Part shown: positions 34,992 to 45,455 of the stretch, in pieces
Numbering within the stretch: the stretch's first letter is position 1
How the letters are laid out: every line of letters begins with the position of its first letter
NCBI GenBank assembly: GCA_000708525.1
Contig: JMRP01000005.1
Location: 1-64,000 of the forward strand
From: Cyanobium sp. CACIAM 14
GTDB taxonomy: Bacteria; Cyanobacteriota; Cyanobacteriia; PCC-6307; Cyanobiaceae
Reading direction: 5' to 3'
DNA length: 64,000 nucleotides
Notes under the pieces: model-generated
The model's database searches: none
What the model saw: only the letters and a program-made list of their open reading frames with translations
Told to the model about the DNA's origin: nothing
Position numbers and translations under genes: made by a program

Positions 34992-35110
34992 CTTTACGGA
35001 CTCTCGCACCACCGAAGGGAGCGGCCATCCCGGATTCACTCACCGCCAGCTCCCACACACATCGAGCGTCCACGTCGACACCCCGTCGAGCATCCACAGG
35101 AGACCTGACC

Positions 35111-36247
35111 TTGGCGACCCTCATCACCAGTCCCATGGACACCTCACGCACCCGTCACGGGGGCTGGCGACCGGGGGATCCCGTCGGGAGACGCCGCTTC
35201 ATCGAGCTGTTCAATTCTCAGGGACTGCGCCTGGAATCAGGGGACCTGCTGGGTCCGATCACGATCGCCTACGAGAGCTGGGGCACCCTCGATGCCGCGG
35301 GCCGCAACGGCGTGCTGCTGCTGCATGGATTCAGTGGTGACAGTCACGCCGCCGGGCCCATCGAACCAGGGCATCCGACCCGGGGATGGTGGGATGGGCT
35401 GATCGGCCCTGGGCGGGCCATCGATACCGATCGGTACTTCGTGGTCTGCCCCAATGTGCTGGGGGGCTGCCAGGGAAGCACCGGTCCCAGCAGCCCGGCC
35501 CCCGACGGGAGGCCCTGGGGGAGCCGCTTTCCCGCCCTCACGATCCGCGATCTGGTGGCGGCGGAAGTGGCCTTCGCCGACCACCTGGGCATTCCCAGGT
35601 GGCACACCGTGATCGGTGGATCCATGGGCGGAATGCGCGCCATGGAATGGGCGATCGGCCATCCCGAGAGGCTCGAGAGACTTGTCCTCCTCGCCACGAC
35701 CGCGCGCTGCAGTGCCGAAACCATGGCCTTCCATCACTGCCAGATCCGGGCCATCCTCCAGGATTCGAAGTTTCTCGGCGGCGACTACTACGGGCATCCG
35801 AGAGGAGGGCCGCTCGACGGCCTGACCCTGGCACGAACGATCGCCAGGCTCACCTACGGATCCGAGCGCGAGATCAGCCAGCGCCTGGCCACCGTGGACA
35901 GCGATGTCACGCCCCAGGCCATGGCCGCCTACCTCGCCGCCGAGGCGCAGGCGTTCGTGGAACGGTTCGACGCCAACAGTTACCTCGTTCTGACCCGGGC
36001 CATGAGCAGCCATGACGTCGGCCGAGACCGCGGTGGGATGGCGCCGGCCCTGGCCACGATCGCCGCCCGAGTCCGGGTGGTGTCGATCAGCTCCGACCGC
36101 CTGTTCCCGCCGCAGAGGCAGCAGGAACTCGCCCAGGCCATCGGCAACGCGGTCACCTACTCCACGATCGACAGTCACCACGGCCATGATGGATTCCTGC
36201 TGGAGCAGCGTCAGCTGGAGCCGATCCTGAGGCAATCCCTGGGTTGA
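35111..36247 (+). CDS. metX: Homoserine O-acetyltransferase
   Basis: Acetylates (or succinylates) homoserine for methionine synthesis by direct sulfhydrylation. It is an alpha/beta hydrolase fold of about 378 residues with oxyanion/nucleophile motif VIGGSMGGMRAMEWA (nucleophile Ser), LLLHGFSGDSHAAG, NVLGGCQGSTGP and the terminal DSHHGHDGFLLE bearing the catalytic Asp/His. TTG at 35111 has an AGGAGA ribosome site seven bases away; ATG at 35135 is the alternative. metY, its usual partner, is not in the window. It fits the island's theme of assimilating reduced sulfur into amino acids. Confidence 0.93.
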   Translation: MATLITSPMDTSRTRHGGWRPGDPVGRRRFIELFNSQGLRLESGDLLGPITIAYESWGTLDAAGRNGVLLLHGFSGDSHAAGPIEPGHPTRGWWDGLIGPGRAIDTDRYFVVCPNVLGGCQGSTGPSSPAPDGRPWGSRFPALTIRDLVAAEVAFADHLGIPRWHTVIGGSMGGMRAMEWAIGHPERLERLVLLATTARCSAETMAFHHCQIRAILQDSKFLGGDYYGHPRGGPLDGLTLARTIARLTYGSEREISQRLATVDSDVTPQAMAAYLAAEAQAFVERFDANSYLVLTRAMSSHDVGRDRGGMAPALATIAARVRVVSISSDRLFPPQRQQELAQAIGNAVTYSTIDSHHGHDGFLLEQRQLEPILRQSLG

Positions 36248-36276
36248 TTCCACCAGGGGATCGGGCCCCGCGAGGC

Positions 36277-36654
36277 TCAGCCAGCCGCAGGGATGGGCTG
36301 GGAAATGAGTTCGCCCCACTGGAGCAGACCGCCCCGCAGGGAGACGACTTGGGCATACCCGAGGGTCTGGAGTTCGAGGGCGGCGATGGCACTGCGATTG
36401 CCGCTCCTGCAAACCACCACCACAGGCCTGTCCCGGTCCGGCAGGATCCCGGCGGCCTGCAGCGCCAGTGCCGAACCGTTGACCTGCCGCGCCCCGGGGA
36501 TGTGCCCAGCGGCGTACTCCTGGGGCTCCCGGACATCGATGAGTTCCGCGCCACTGGTCAGCAGGCTCTGTAGCTCCGCGGCATCGACTTCTCGGATCAG
36601 GCGACGAGCGGCTTCCGCTCGCTCAAGGAAGTCTGAGCCAGCCAATGAAGACAT
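36277..36654 (-). CDS. Rhodanese-family sulfurtransferase (active-site Cys present)
   Basis: A 125-residue single-domain rhodanese with an intact loop VVCRSGNRSAIAALELQ, VREPQEYAAGHIPGARQVNG and SLRGGLLQWG. It transfers sulfane sulfur through a Cys persulfide. ATG at 36654 is the first sensible start. Rhodaneses are common neighbours of family 2A encapsulin operons, and SrpJ of the pANL srp group is an annotated thiosulfate sulfurtransferase; this gene is the best candidate for that role here. It is convergent with metX. Confidence 0.92.
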   Translation of the reverse strand: MSSLAGSDFLERAEAARRLIREVDAAELQSLLTSGAELIDVREPQEYAAGHIPGARQVNGSALALQAAGILPDRDRPVVVVCRSGNRSAIAALELQTLGYAQVVSLRGGLLQWGELISQPIPAAG

Positions 36655-36864
36655 GACGATGCGGCGGAAACTGATTGTTTCTACCGAGCTGACCCACACG
36701 CAGGCCGTGGTTTGAATCACAGAAGGGAGCGCATGAGCACACCTTGGGGCGGAACAACGGACCTCTTGAGCGGGAGACCTTCCGGACACGCCGGTGTAAA
36801 GCGCACCACGCCATGTCCCTAAGCTCGGGTGAATGCTGGAGTCATAGACATGCGCGAGGTCGCC

Positions 36865-37128
36865 ATGACGCGGACCCAACCAGTTCCGGTTGCCGATGCC
36901 CAACTGGTGGACACCTGCATGGGGATCACCTGCCTGCAGTGGGAAAAGAACGGTGATCTGGCCGAGGCCGACCGGCAGACCCTTCTCGCCCGGCTCTGCC
37001 GGACGGATCCTCAGGCCTGCGCTGTGCTGGAGCCTGCCCAGCGGCCTTGCGCCAGAGTCCTTTGGCCAGAGCCGACGCTCGAGAGGCCTCTCGCGACGAC
37101 GGTGGACCTGACGCGCTGGTCCGGGTGA
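36865..37128 (+). CDS. Small cysteine-containing protein of unknown function
   Basis: An 87-residue protein with five Cys: DTCMGITCLQW, RLCRTDPQACAVLE and QRPCARV. ATG at 36865 has a GAGG ribosome site five bases before it. It has no signal peptide and no recognised family. It lies between the active rhodanese and the cysteine desulfurase, its 3' end facing the desulfurase gene. The Cys spacing could bind a metal or carry persulfide; neither is shown. Confidence 0.5.
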   Translation: MTRTQPVPVADAQLVDTCMGITCLQWEKNGDLAEADRQTLLARLCRTDPQACAVLEPAQRPCARVLWPEPTLERPLATTVDLTRWSG

Positions 37129-37141
37129 TCCCCACCATGAT

Positions 37142-38684
<1,543 letters not shown>

Positions 38685-38698
<14 letters not shown>

Positions 38699-39614
38699 GG
38701 GCATACCGATGGAACTTGCCGACTTCGACGTTCTCGAGCACCGCAACGGCATCCTCCGTGAGGACCGCCAGCGAGCAGTACAGCGAGATCAGGTAGGAGG
38801 CGATCGCCTTGCGGTTGATCCCCATGAACTTCACCGACAGGCCCATGCCCTGTTCTCCCGGCAGGCCCGGCTGATAAAGGCCCACCACACCCTGACGCGC
38901 TTCACCGGTGCGCAGCAGCAGGATGCTGCTCCTGCCGTTGTCGATCTTCACCTTGTCACTGGGAACCAGGGGAAGACCTCGCCAGGTGATGAACGGCGAG
39001 CCGAAGAGTGTGACGGTGGCCGGCGGAACGCCACGGCGCGTGCATTCTCGCCCGAAGGCGGCGATCGTGCGGGGATGGGCCAGGAAGAAGGCGGGCTGCT
39101 TCCACACCTTGGTGATCAGTTCGTCAAGATCGTCGGGGGTGGGTACACCGGCGACCGGCTGGATTCTCTGGCCGGGAGCGATGTTGGTGATCAGACCGTA
39201 TTCGGAGTTGTTGATCAGCTCGCTCTCCTGGCGTTCCTTGATCGTTTCGATCGCCAGCCGCAGTTGCTGCTGGATCTGATCGTGAGGACTGCTGTACAGA
39301 TCGGAGATCCGGGTGTGGATATCGACCGTGGTGGTGACGGCACTGAGAAAGTACTCGCGGGGAGACTCCTCATAATCCACGAAGGTCTCGGGAAGATCAC
39401 TTTCATCGCGTTGCGAACAGGCAGTGAGCACACGGGTTTCGTCCCTGACCTTGTTGACCCGGTAGATGCCGGCTTCCACGCCGACCCAGGAGAGCAGGGG
39501 AACCAGCCAACGGGGGGAGATTCCAAGCAGCTGGGGAACGGTCTTGGTGGCATTCGCCAGCTGACGGGCAGCGACATCGCCGAGAGCCAGATGCGCTGGA
39601 GTGGAGGAGGTCAT
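38685..39614 (-). CDS. srpI: Family 2A encapsulin shell protein (SrpI-like)
   Basis: HK97-fold shell protein that self-assembles into a protein nanocompartment. At 309 residues it is the size of SrpI of S. elongatus PCC 7942, which packages a cysteine desulfurase and is induced by sulfur starvation. SrpI-like segments include YRVNKVRDETRVL, DIHTRISDLYSSPHDQIQQQ, NNSEYGLITNIAPGQRIQP, LFGSPFITWRGLPLVPSDKV and the C-terminal CSLAVLTEDAVAVLENVEVG. The desulfurase cargo gene overlaps it downstream. It is preceded by cysE and cysK on the same strand. Acinetobacter homologues store elemental sulfur; the same is likely here but inferred. Confidence 0.95.
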
Positions 39615-39736
39615 GAGGCTGCAGGCTGGGGGAGAGATGTCTGGAACCGGAACGGTGAAAAGGCACAGAGAGCCTCACTAACCGGCTCGGATGAGCGACG
39701 ACGTACAGGGCATGACGGGAAGATGCCATCCAGCCA

Positions 39737-40729
39737 TCAGATGCCGGCCCCGTCATTGAAGGTTTCGTTGCGAGCCCGGGCCTGAGTGATCGTGGTGCCG
39801 GCAGGAATGCTGCGGGTGAGCCACACATTGCCACCGATGGTGGAGCCCCTGCCGATCGTGACGCGGCCCAGAATGGTGGCGCCGGCATAGATCACCACAT
39901 CGTCCTCCACGATCGGATGCCGCGGCTCACCCTTGACCAGCTGCCCGTCCGCATCCACCGGAAAGTGCTTGGCCCCGAGGGTGACGGCCTGGTACAGCCG
40001 AACGCGGCTGCCGATCACCGCCGTGCCGCCGATCACCACACCGGAGCCATGATCGATGAAGAAGCTCTCGCCGATCTCCGCCCCGGGGTGGATGTCAACG
40101 CCGGTGGCGGAATGGGAAATCTCGGCGATGATACGGGCAACGACGGGACAACCCAGGCCATGGAGGGCATGGGCAAAGCGGTGATACATGATCGCCTTCA
40201 CACCGGGATAGCAGACCAGCACCTCATCGATGCTTCCGGCGGCGGGATCACCCGTGAAGGCCGCCTGCAGGTCGGTGTCCAGGAGGGAACGGATGAAGGG
40301 CAGCTGGGAGGCAAAACCACCCACGATCCTCGTGGCGCGAGACTCTTGATGGAGCATCTGCCGGTCGGAGGTCCTGGCGGGCTCGCGTGCCAGGAGTTCG
40401 ATGCGGATCTGATCGCGAAGGCTGCGCAGGCTGGCATCGAGGGTATGGCCCACGAAGTAGTCGGTGGCCGACAGAGGGGTGGGGAAGCCGAACAGGTCTG
40501 GCTCGGGCAGTCCGAGCCGATGGGGATACAGGGAGGCGCAGAGCCCCTCGAGGGCCTGACCCAGAGCCTTGCGCGATGGCAACTGGACGAGGGCGTGAGG
40601 ATGGCGCCACTCGAGGTGGGAGTGCTCCCGGATGCCCCGCAGGGAAGCGACGATGGCCGCAAGATTCCAGCCTTCCTCCTGGACCTGTCGGGACTCCGGA
40701 GGAGGCGGGCTCACCTTGCGGCCGCTCAC
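39737..40729 (-). CDS. cysE: Serine O-acetyltransferase (SrpH/EpsC-like)
   Basis: Makes O-acetylserine for cysteine synthase. It is 330 residues with a long N-terminal helical region and a C-terminal left-handed beta-helix: [71 protein letters not shown]. The long form resembles EpsC/SrpH rather than plant-type CysE. Its start overlaps the cysK stop by four bases (ATGA), so the two are translationally coupled. The encapsulin gene follows after 122 bases. Serine acetyltransferases are a conserved partner of family 2A encapsulin operons. Confidence 0.94.
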   Translation of the reverse strand: MSGRKVSPPPPESRQVQEEGWNLAAIVASLRGIREHSHLEWRHPHALVQLPSRKALGQALEGLCASLYPHRLGLPEPDLFGFPTPLSATDYFVGHTLDASLRSLRDQIRIELLAREPARTSDRQMLHQESRATRIVGGFASQLPFIRSLLDTDLQAAFTGDPAAGSIDEVLVCYPGVKAIMYHRFAHALHGLGCPVVARIIAEISHSATGVDIHPGAEIGESFFIDHGSGVVIGGTAVIGSRVRLYQAVTLGAKHFPVDADGQLVKGEPRHPIVEDDVVIYAGATILGRVTIGRGSTIGGNVWLTRSIPAGTTITQARARNETFNDGAGI

Positions 40730-41745
40730 GGCGCCAGACCCTGGTCGTTGAACAGGCCCTCGAAGAGGACCGTGCTCAGATAGCGCTCCCCGGAATCGGG
40801 CAGCACCACCACGATCGTGCGGCCCGCGAAGGCCTCCTCCTGGGCAAGCGCCACCGCCGCCGCCGCGGCTGCGCCGCTGGAGATGCCCGAGAGGATGCCC
40901 TCCTCGCGGGTCAGCCGTCGCGCCATCGCCACCGCCTCGGCAGTGCTGATCCGCTCCACCCGATCCACGAGGTCGAGATGAAGATTGGCGGGCACGAAAC
41001 CGGCCCCGATCCCCTGAATCTTGTGCGGCCCGGGCTGAAGGGGCTCTCCGGCGCGCGTCTGGCTGATCACCGGACTCTCCTCAGGTTCAACGGCCACCGA
41101 GACCAGGGGCTGGCCCAGGGTGCGCTTGATGTACTCACTGACTCCCGTGATCGTGCCACCGGTGCCGACTCCCGCCACCAGCACGTCCACCTTGCCGTTG
41201 GTGGCCGACCAGATCTCAGGGCCCGTCGTGTCGTGGTGGATCCGTGGGTTGGCGGGATTGGTGAACTGCTGCAGGGGCACGTAGCGTCCGGGGTCGGAGG
41301 CGGCGATCTCCCTGGCCGCGGCGATGGCGCCGGGCATGCCCTTGCTGCCTTCGGTGAGCACGAGCCTGGCGCCATAGGCGGTGAGCAGCTTGCGCCGTTC
41401 GAGGCTCATCGTTTCCGGCATCGTGAGGGTCAGCGGAATCCCACGGGCCGCAGCCACGAACGCGAGGGCGATACCGGTATTGCCGCTCGTGGCCTCGATC
41501 AGTTCCTTGCCATCACCCAAGAGGCCATCCTTCTCGGCCTGCCAGACCATGGCCGCTCCGATCCGGCATTTCACCGAATAGGCCGGATTGCGACCTTCGA
41601 TCTTGGCGTACACCGTGGCTTTCGCGGCTCCGATCACCCGGTTGAGCCGAACCAGTGGGGTATGACCGATCGATTGACTGTTGTCGGGAAATGCAGGCAG
41701 ATCCTGAACAGCCCGCGCAGCCAGAACGTTGGTGCCAGCAGTCAT
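40726..41745 (-). CDS. cysK: Cysteine synthase A (SrpG-like)
   Basis: O-acetylserine sulfhydrylase, PLP-dependent, 339 residues. Motifs are [13 protein letters not shown], the PLP-Lys region [44 protein letters not shown] and [17 protein letters not shown]-Lys lies in SVKCR, where CysK usually has SVKDR, so Cys replaces the Asp after the lysine; SrpG-type enzymes should be checked for this. ATG at 41745 fits the family better than the upstream extension. It is first of the cysK-cysE-encapsulin-desulfurase unit. Confidence 0.94.
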   Translation of the reverse strand: MTAGTNVLAARAVQDLPAFPDNSQSIGHTPLVRLNRVIGAAKATVYAKIEGRNPAYSVKCRIGAAMVWQAEKDGLLGDGKELIEATSGNTGIALAFVAAARGIPLTLTMPETMSLERRKLLTAYGARLVLTEGSKGMPGAIAAAREIAASDPGRYVPLQQFTNPANPRIHHDTTGPEIWSATNGKVDVLVAGVGTGGTITGVSEYIKRTLGQPLVSVAVEPEESPVISQTRAGEPLQPGPHKIQGIGAGFVPANLHLDLVDRVERISTAEAVAMARRLTREEGILSGISSGAAAAAAVALAQEEAFAGRTIVVVLPDSGERYLSTVLFEGLFNDQGLAP

Positions 41746-42028
41746 GAAAACAACCCTGGTGGAGGCATGAATCAAGGCATGAGCGCCAGTTTCCGCTGGC
41801 CTCATGCACAGCTAGCCGAGGCCCAGTGGACGGCGACGTAATCTGAACCACATCGCACCACCACGTGAAACAAAACCAGTCGGAAGTGCGGAGCGACAGG
41901 GATAAAAAGAATCGTGAACCTTTTCTCAAGCCGTCGCAGCTCCCCTGAAAATCAGCGCACTGTCCAGCACCTGACAGAGACGCAGAGCAGACTCCCAGCA
42001 CAAACACGCAGCCAACGGGCGTGATGGC
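41746..42028 (-). promoter_or_regulatory. Upstream region of the encapsulin operon
   Basis: The only upstream space for the cysK-led operon. An AT-rich stretch on the minus strand (TTCACGATTCTTTTTATCCC near 41900-41920) is the best promoter candidate. The GTGGTCTATTT element of the cysR genes is not seen here. Confidence 0.4.
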
Positions 42029-42289
42029 TTAGCGCCACAGACCCACGCTCCATGGCAGTGCCGCGAATCGCCCCTGCAGCTGCCTCACGAAGTCGGCCAG
42101 AACGGGAAGGGCCGGCCGGCCATCGGCCGAGCGCAGCGTGGCCAGCCCCAGGATCAGGACCGGCACCCCGACCAGCACCGGGGCCGACAGGAACCCAAGA
42201 GCGAGCAGCAGGGTCGGTCCGAAGTTGTTCGGGACGGGGGCACCGCTGTCTTCACCTTCAGCAGCAGAACCACAGGAATCGAGTGTCAT
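42029..42289 (-). CDS. Small membrane protein, paralogue of the one at 14372
   Basis: An 86-residue protein with core NNFGPTLLLALGFLSAPVLV and GVPVLILGLATLRSADGR, matching the 65-residue protein at 14372. Two membrane helices are joined by a tight turn, with an acidic N-terminus (GSAAEGEDSGAP) and a short amphipathic C-terminus. Function unknown. It lies upstream of the encapsulin operon on the same strand, 283 bases away. Confidence 0.72.
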   Translation of the reverse strand: MTLDSCGSAAEGEDSGAPVPNNFGPTLLLALGFLSAPVLVGVPVLILGLATLRSADGRPALPVLADFVRQLQGRFAALPWSVGLWR

Positions 42290-42373
42290 GACTGTTGCAT
42301 CTCGGCATCAATGTCCTATCGGGATTCGATCCGACACCCCGTAGTTCTCACCACAGCACGCTGTAGGGACAAC

Positions 42374-42640
42374 TCAGTGAGCTTGAAACCAGCCACTGAC
42401 CAGGCACAGAGCCGCAATCCCGACGAACAGCTGGGGAGAGAAGCCGATGACATGCCCGATCAGAACTCCCAGCAGCATCACGAACCAGCCTTTCCAGTCC
42501 CTCCAAGGGCTGAAGAAGGAGCTGTCACCGACACCCGCTGATCGCTCGAACCGTTGCAGCCCCTGCCATCGGCGAAGCAGAGATCTCCACCTGGGGATGG
42601 TGCCTTGCCCCACGGAACTCCTCGATCGCTCGCGTGACAC
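42374..42640 (-). CDS. Possible small membrane protein
   Basis: An 88-codon frame from GTG 42640. The second half is protein-like with two hydrophobic runs ([37 protein letters not shown]) and Trp-rich interfaces. The first 40 residues are basic and may not be translated. No family recognised. It sits between the small membrane protein and the decayed chromate transporter. Confidence 0.5.
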   Translation of the reverse strand: MSRERSRSSVGQGTIPRWRSLLRRWQGLQRFERSAGVGDSSFFSPWRDWKGWFVMLLGVLIGHVIGFSPQLFVGIAALCLVSGWFQAH

Positions 42641-42805
42641 TTGAGGCCGTTCTCATCCCACCATGGCACTGGCATCCTCCTCCTCTCGAGCGGGGCGGAT
42701 GTAACCGAGCGCACATGGACTCCACCGGCAGCGATGGCGCCATCGGTGCATTCTCGTGGCCCCAACGCATGCCTGACCAACCTGGAATCCAGCGTGGAGC
42801 TGGTG

Positions 42806-43655
42806 ATGCCGAAGGCCCCCCCGGGCATCACCTCCACGGCCCGCTTCTGGCTGCGGCTTGGGCTGGTCAGCTTCGGCGGACCCGCCGGCCAGATCGCCCT
42901 GCTGCACGCCGAGGTCGTGGAGCGCCGACGCTGGCTGTCGGAACGCCGCTTCCTGCACGCCCTCAACGACTGCATGCTGCTGCCGGGGCAGGAGGCCACC
43001 CAGCTGGCCGCGTACCTGGGCTGGCTGATGCACGGCACCGCGGGCGCCCTGGCGGCCGGCGGTCTGTTCCTGCTGCCCTCGGTGGCGGTGCTGCTGAGTC
43101 TCTCGGCGCCCTACGCCCTCTGAGGCCAGTTGCCCGTGCTGGCGGCGGTGTCCTGGGCGCTCAAACCCACCGTGCTGGCGATCGTGCTTCTGGCCGGCTG
43201 GCGCCTGGGACGGCGCACCCTCCACCACCCCGTGCTCGTGGCGATCGCGGTGGCCCCCTGCCTGGTCCTGGCCCTGCTGACCCTTGCCCAGGGATGGAAC
43301 GGCAGCGGCAGCCTCGGGGCGGGGGTGGTGGCCGCCCGGGTGGTGGTGTGGTTCACCTTCCTGCCGTCCTTTCTGTTCATCCCGGCCGGAGGGCCCCTGG
43401 TGGAGGCGAGCCTGGAGGATCTGCGGGTGGGCGCTCCCCTCAGCGCCATCACCGCCGCGGTGGGGGGTGATCCTCAGCCTGGCGCTCTATCTGGCCGGGC
43501 CGGCCCTCGCCCCCGCGGGCACCCCCGACGGTGGCGCGGTCGCCGTGCTGATGGCGGCGCTGCTGCTGCTGGGGCGGGGCGTGGGGCCGCTGCCCATGAT
43601 CGGCGCGGCCACCGCCGTTGGCCTGGGCCGCTGGTGGCTAGCCGCCGCCGGCTGA
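42806..43655 (+). pseudogene. Decayed chromate transporter (ChrA/SrpC type), copy 2
   Basis: From ATG 42806 the ChrA N-terminus is intact ([60 protein letters not shown]) until a TGA at 43121-43123. The following helices continue from 43130 (LKPTVLAIVLLAGWRLGRRT), then WFTFLPSFLFIPAGGPLVEA and RVGAPLSAITAAVGG. Near 43465 a frameshift moves the last part (ILSLALYLAGPALAP, GRGVGPLPMIGAATAVGLG) into another frame, ending about 43655. Part of the C-terminal half is missing. It is less decayed than the copy at 20630 and so probably died later. Confidence 0.8.
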
Positions 43656-43701
43656 CCGACCCGCACGGGCCTCCCCCTACGGTGGTCAAAACCTGAGCAG
43701 C

Positions 43702-45414
43702 ATGGCGAACCTCCTGCGGACAGGCGTCGCGGCCTTCCTTCCTGCCGGCTTCGCCCGTTCCCTCGGCAGACCCCTACGGGCCAGGGCGGTGGCGGCCGGG
43801 GCGGCGCTGGCGCTGGCGACAGGGATGGTCCCGCCAGCGGCGCTCGCCGGAGACACGATCTCCTTCTCCTTCGGCCCCCTGATCCGATCGGTGCGGGTCA
43901 GCTCGCTGAAGTCCTTCGCGGCCGACGGCACCGTTCCCGACGACCTGGCCTATTTCCTTCAGTTCACCTCGAAGGAGCAGCAGGCCGCGTTTCGAAAGTC
44001 CCTGGTGGAACGGGCTCCCCTCGATCCCCTGCTCGTCTCGCGGTTCTTCTCCAGCGCCATCGGCGAGGACATCCTGAGGCGATTGGGCCAGGGAATCACC
44101 CTGCGCCAGGGGGGCAACGGCAAGTACGCGATCCGCTCCGCCCTCGTGGCTGCGGCCTTCTCCGATCAGGGGCTCACCCTTCTCAACGTGCTGCAGCAGC
44201 TGCCCACGGACGTCCGGATCCAGGGCGAGAAAGTCCTCGGGGCAGCCAGGGCCGGGGAGCGGTTGATCGCCGCCACCGAAGAGCTTGCCAGCGTGCTGCG
44301 GAAGCTCACCGCCCAGGAGGCGGCCCAGCAGCCAGCCGTGGACTACGCAGCGCTGCCGGATCCCCGCCGGCCAGGGCCCTTCGCGGTGAAGAAGGACGTC
44401 TGGAATCTGGTGGATCAGGCACGGCAACGCGCGTTCTACGTGGATGTCTATCGGCCGGAAGGGAAGCGCCAGGAGCGCACCTCCGTGCTCGTGTTCTCCC
44501 ATGGACTGGCCTCACGCCCGGAGGACTTCGATGAGGGTCTCCAGCATCTGGCCTCCTACGGGTTTGTCGTGGCCGCACCGCAACATCCCGGCAGCGACAC
44601 GATCTGGCTCAAGGAGATGCTGAAGGGCCTTCACAAGGACATCTTCGATGTCCAGGAATTCATCAATCGCCCCAGGGACATCAGCTATGTGATCGATGAA
44701 CTGGGACGCAGGAACCAGAAGGAGTTCAACGGCAGTCTCGATCTGACCCGGGTGGGCGTGGCCGGGCATTCCTTCGGTGGTTACACCGTGCTGGCGATCG
44801 CCGGCGCCAGCATCGACTTCGATCACCTCCAGCAGGAATGCGACCGTGAGTACGGCGGTTTGAATGCGGCACTCCTGCTCGAATGTCGTGCCCTGGAACT
44901 GCCCCGCCAGAACTACAGATTGCAGGATCCACGGGCAGCGGCGGTACTGGCGGCCAATCCGGTCGATCGGGCCATCTTCGGCCCCAAGGGCATCGGCAGG
45001 ATCGCGATTCCCATCATGATCGCTTCCGGGAGTTACGATCCCGCTGCGCCTCCCGCCCTGGAGCAGGCCGCCAGTTTCACCTGGCTCACCGTGCCCCAGC
45101 GTTACTGGATCATGGTCGAGGGCCAGGCCCACGTGAATTTCAGCAAGATCGATCCGGGCATCGAAGAGGCCATAAGGTCGGCGACCGATCTGACCCTCCC
45201 CAGCCAGGGACTGATCGGCAACTACATGAAGGGAGTGTCGGTGCCGTTCTTCGGCACCTTCATCCAGAACGACGACCGGTTCAAGCCCTTTCTGCGGGCG
45301 TCCTACGCGGAGTACCTCAGCAGGAACCAGACCTTCAAGCTCGACTTCATCAGCGGCGCCTCCACGCCGGCACTGCTGAACGCCATCGAGACGTTCCGCA
45401 AGACCCATCCCTGA
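43702..45414 (+). CDS. Secreted DUF1400 alpha/beta hydrolase
   Basis: A 570-residue protein with an N-terminal signal (AVAAGAALALATGMVPPAALAG), a cyanobacterial DUF1400 domain of about 130 residues (SLKSFAADGTVPDDLAYFLQ), then an alpha/beta hydrolase domain. The hydrolase has oxyanion region VFSHGLASRPEDFD, nucleophile GVAGHSFGGYTVLAI, acid-bearing ASGSYDPAAPP and His region VEGQAHVNFS. It resembles dienelactone/PAF-acetylhydrolase-type enzymes; substrate unknown. Monocistronic, next to the convergent glcD. Confidence 0.9.
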   Translation: MANLLRTGVAAFLPAGFARSLGRPLRARAVAAGAALALATGMVPPAALAGDTISFSFGPLIRSVRVSSLKSFAADGTVPDDLAYFLQFTSKEQQAAFRKSLVERAPLDPLLVSRFFSSAIGEDILRRLGQGITLRQGGNGKYAIRSALVAAAFSDQGLTLLNVLQQLPTDVRIQGEKVLGAARAGERLIAATEELASVLRKLTAQEAAQQPAVDYAALPDPRRPGPFAVKKDVWNLVDQARQRAFYVDVYRPEGKRQERTSVLVFSHGLASRPEDFDEGLQHLASYGFVVAAPQHPGSDTIWLKEMLKGLHKDIFDVQEFINRPRDISYVIDELGRRNQKEFNGSLDLTRVGVAGHSFGGYTVLAIAGASIDFDHLQQECDREYGGLNAALLLECRALELPRQNYRLQDPRAAAVLAANPVDRAIFGPKGIGRIAIPIMIASGSYDPAAPPALEQAASFTWLTVPQRYWIMVEGQAHVNFSKIDPGIEEAIRSATDLTLPSQGLIGNYMKGVSVPFFGTFIQNDDRFKPFLRASYAEYLSRNQTFKLDFISGASTPALLNAIETFRKTHP

Positions 45415-45455
45415 ACCGCGCGGGCGGGGCGGCGTGAGTTCCCGACCCTCCGCCC

